NCBI GenBank assembly: GCA_030844565.1 | Contig: JAUUNK010000284.1 | Span: forward strand, 1-6,054 | Source of the DNA: Bacteroides ovatus | GTDB taxonomy: Bacteria; Bacteroidota; Bacteroidia; Bacteroidales; Bacteroidaceae | Length of the DNA stretch: 6,054 nucleotides | Reading direction: 5' to 3' | Shown: positions 5,087 through 6,054 of the stretch, piece by piece | How positions within the stretch are numbered: position 1 is the first letter of the stretch | Layout: every line of letters begins with the position of its first letter | The notes under the pieces: model-generated | What the model was told of the DNA's origin: nothing | What the model saw: the letters and a program-made list of their open reading frames with translations, nothing else | Databases searched by the model: none | Translations under genes and position numbers: made by a program

Positions 5087-5157
5087 TACCGGTAGAAACT
5101 TCTGTAAACAGTCAGCAGTTTGCGGAAGTTATTATATCTTTGCCGCTAAAGTATTGA
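5083..5157 (+). CDS. possible 24-residue coupled peptide or leader
   Basis: An ATG inside the stop of the HTH gene (ATGA overlap) opens 24 codons, beginning MIPVETSVN and ending SLPLKY, with a TGA at 5155-5157. The frame ends 1 bp before the NYN start codon. The purine-rich GGGGAAAAAAGAAAG run upstream could load ribosomes, whereas the NYN gene has no Shine-Dalgarno of its own. This could carry ribosomes to the NYN gene by termination-reinitiation. No family is recognised, and the frame may be chance. Confidence 0.35.
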   Translation: MIPVETSVNSQQFAEVIISLPLKY

Positions 5158-5158
5158 T

Positions 5159-5854
5159 ATGAAACAGAATAAGCATGTGTCTATTGCCGTACTGATAGAT
5201 GGCGACAACGCTTCACCGGAGCAGATGGAAGACCTTATGAAGTTCGTAACCCGTTATGGGAATGCCATAGTGAAACGCGTATATGGTGACTGGACCCGCA
5301 AGTCCCTTTCGCGGTGGAAGGACGTCGCCAAAGAATACGCGTTTCGGCTGGTGCAGGCTTCTTCCTTTACCGCTGGAAAGAACACGACAGACATCGCGCT
5401 TGTCATCGACGCGATGGATATCCTCCATGCAGGAAAGATTGATTGTTTTTGTCTGGTTGCCAGTGACGGTGATTATGTCATGCTGGTCCAACGGATAAGG
5501 GAAGCGGGACTGGTAGTTTTGGGTTACGGTGAAAGCAAAGCGCCTGTTCTGTTGGTGCGCTCCTGTTCTGATTTTCTGTTCTCCGACCGGAAAGATATAA
5601 AAGTCCCGGAAAACACACCGGAGTTTTTCCTCCGACGGGATATGGAATATTTCGACAGGGCTTTTGAACTGGCAGCAGGTGGCAAGGGGGAAGTTTCCCT
5701 GTCCTTAATCGGGGGTGCGTTGAAAAAGTTAATGCCCAAATTTAAGATTAGAAGATATGGTTGCAAGACGCTTGGGAACTTATATGAGACACTGGAAAAA
5801 TATGAACTGGTTAAGACAGAGAAAGGGATAGCGAGCACTGTGCGGCTGATATAG
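5159..5854 (+). CDS. NYN-domain putative ribonuclease with C-terminal LOTUS (OST-HTH) domain
   Basis: A 231-residue cytoplasmic protein of the NYN/LabA-like (COG1432) group, a PIN-fold metal-dependent nuclease family usually tied to RNA. The NYN domain covers about 7-145: VLIDGDNAS (D14, D16, N17), the conserved GDW (D44), TTDIALVIDAMD (D78, D84), and LVASDGDYVMLV (D103, D105), giving the cluster of Asp residues expected in the active site. SKAPVLLVRSCSDFLF (126-141) ends the domain. Residues about 160-231 (FDRAFELAAGG...LSLIGGALKKLMPKF...YGCKTLGNLYETLEKYELV) fit a LOTUS/OST-HTH domain, which binds RNA in other proteins. This NYN-LOTUS order is known in bacteria, and eukaryotic MARF1 combines the same domains. 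The natural target is not known. It follows the HTH gene in one apparent operon, and a strong hairpin follows it. A regulator or defence nuclease is a reasonable but unproven role. Confidence 0.9.
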   Translation: MKQNKHVSIAVLIDGDNASPEQMEDLMKFVTRYGNAIVKRVYGDWTRKSLSRWKDVAKEYAFRLVQASSFTAGKNTTDIALVIDAMDILHAGKIDCFCLVASDGDYVMLVQRIREAGLVVLGYGESKAPVLLVRSCSDFLFSDRKDIKVPENTPEFFLRRDMEYFDRAFELAAGGKGEVSLSLIGGALKKLMPKFKIRRYGCKTLGNLYETLEKYELVKTEKGIASTVRLI

Positions 5855-5879
5855 TGAACCGATACCCGGACATGGAATG

Positions 5880-5934
5880 AAACCGACAGCTTCCTTTGAC
5901 AGCCTTTACGGCGTGCAAGGGAAGCTGCCGGTTT
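5880..5934 (+). terminator. long hairpin between convergent genes
   Basis: Arms 5880-5898 and 5916-5934 pair over 19 positions with one A-C mismatch and one wobble. The 17-base loop holds a further GCC/GGC pair. Only a short T run ends the 3' arm (GGTTT), but on both strands the stem lies between the ends of the NYN gene and the minus-strand gene. It probably terminates transcription from both sides. Confidence 0.7.
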
Positions 5935-5942
5935 ATGAGGTA

Positions 5943-6054
5943 TCACATCGGAATGGGATTGACCCGCAGCGTATTCAGATTGACATAAGCCCCCCGGTAC
6001 AACGTCCTTCCTTCTTTAAACATCTTCCAAAGGATGTCGCAGCCCACTTGTGCC
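5943..6054 (-). CDS. C-terminal end of an unrecognised protein (partial, runs off the window)
   Basis: The minus strand is open from the window edge to a TGA at 5945-5943, giving 36 residues that contain CDILWKMFKEGRTLYRG and end VNLNTLRVNPIPM. The composition is protein-like (Trp, aromatic and charged residues in a plausible pattern), and the stop lies 8 bp from the terminator hairpin, as expected for a real gene end. The family is not recognised from this fragment. The gene converges on the NYN gene, so it belongs to another transcript. Confidence 0.65.
   Translation of the reverse strand, partial: AQVGCDILWKMFKEGRTLYRGAYVNLNTLRVNPIPM

Noticed and set aside
5524..5946. 140-codon minus-strand frame opposite the NYN gene
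   Set aside because: Shadow of the NYN gene that runs across the terminator hairpin; low-complexity Ser-rich translation.

Overview
The window looks like the integrase-proximal end of an integrated mobile element in a Bacteroides-type genome (Bacteroidota). Four things point there: a tyrosine recombinase with the IntDOT-type active site (Ser in place of the first catalytic Arg), TAnnTTTG -7 promoter boxes, weak or absent Shine-Dalgarno sites, and small HTH_17 proteins typical of Bacteroides conjugative and mobilizable elements. The first 20 bases parse cleanly as the 3' end of a tRNA gene, so the element probably sits at or in a tRNA gene. No second copy of that end occurs in the window, so the far end of the element must lie outside it.

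Layout, left to right: tRNA 3' end and rho-independent terminator (1-76); a 77-bp nested dyad (110-186); integrase on + (259-1497) with terminator; a convergent two-gene HTH operon on - (A1 2161-1880, B1 1877-1587); a gene-free stretch (2228-2675) holding the decayed 3' end of a second tyrosine recombinase on -, bracketed by phased CATCA repeats; a zinc-ligand-less primase/Toprim protein on + (2676-3542); a spacer with hairpins and a bidirectional terminator (3543-3840); a second copy of the two-gene HTH operon on - (A2 4438-4154, B2 4143-3841); a regulatory spacer rich in TTTACA sites (4439-4786); a + operon of a third kind of HTH protein, a possible 24-residue coupled peptide and a NYN-LOTUS putative RNase (4787-5854); a terminator hairpin; and the C-terminal end of an unrecognised gene on - that runs off the window (5943-6054).

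How the parts may work together (inference): the integrase moves the element, and the paired HTH proteins are the natural candidates for excisionase/recombination directionality factors and autoregulators. The pair is present twice, with matching order, promoter and leader, so it looks like a duplicated cassette or two merged elements; the integrase remnant next to copy 1 fits a history of stacked insertions. The Toprim protein would serve element replication or establishment. The HTH and NYN-LOTUS operon is more GC-rich than the AT-rich DNA before it and reads as a separate cargo module, possibly RNA-directed defence or regulation; that function is a hypothesis only.
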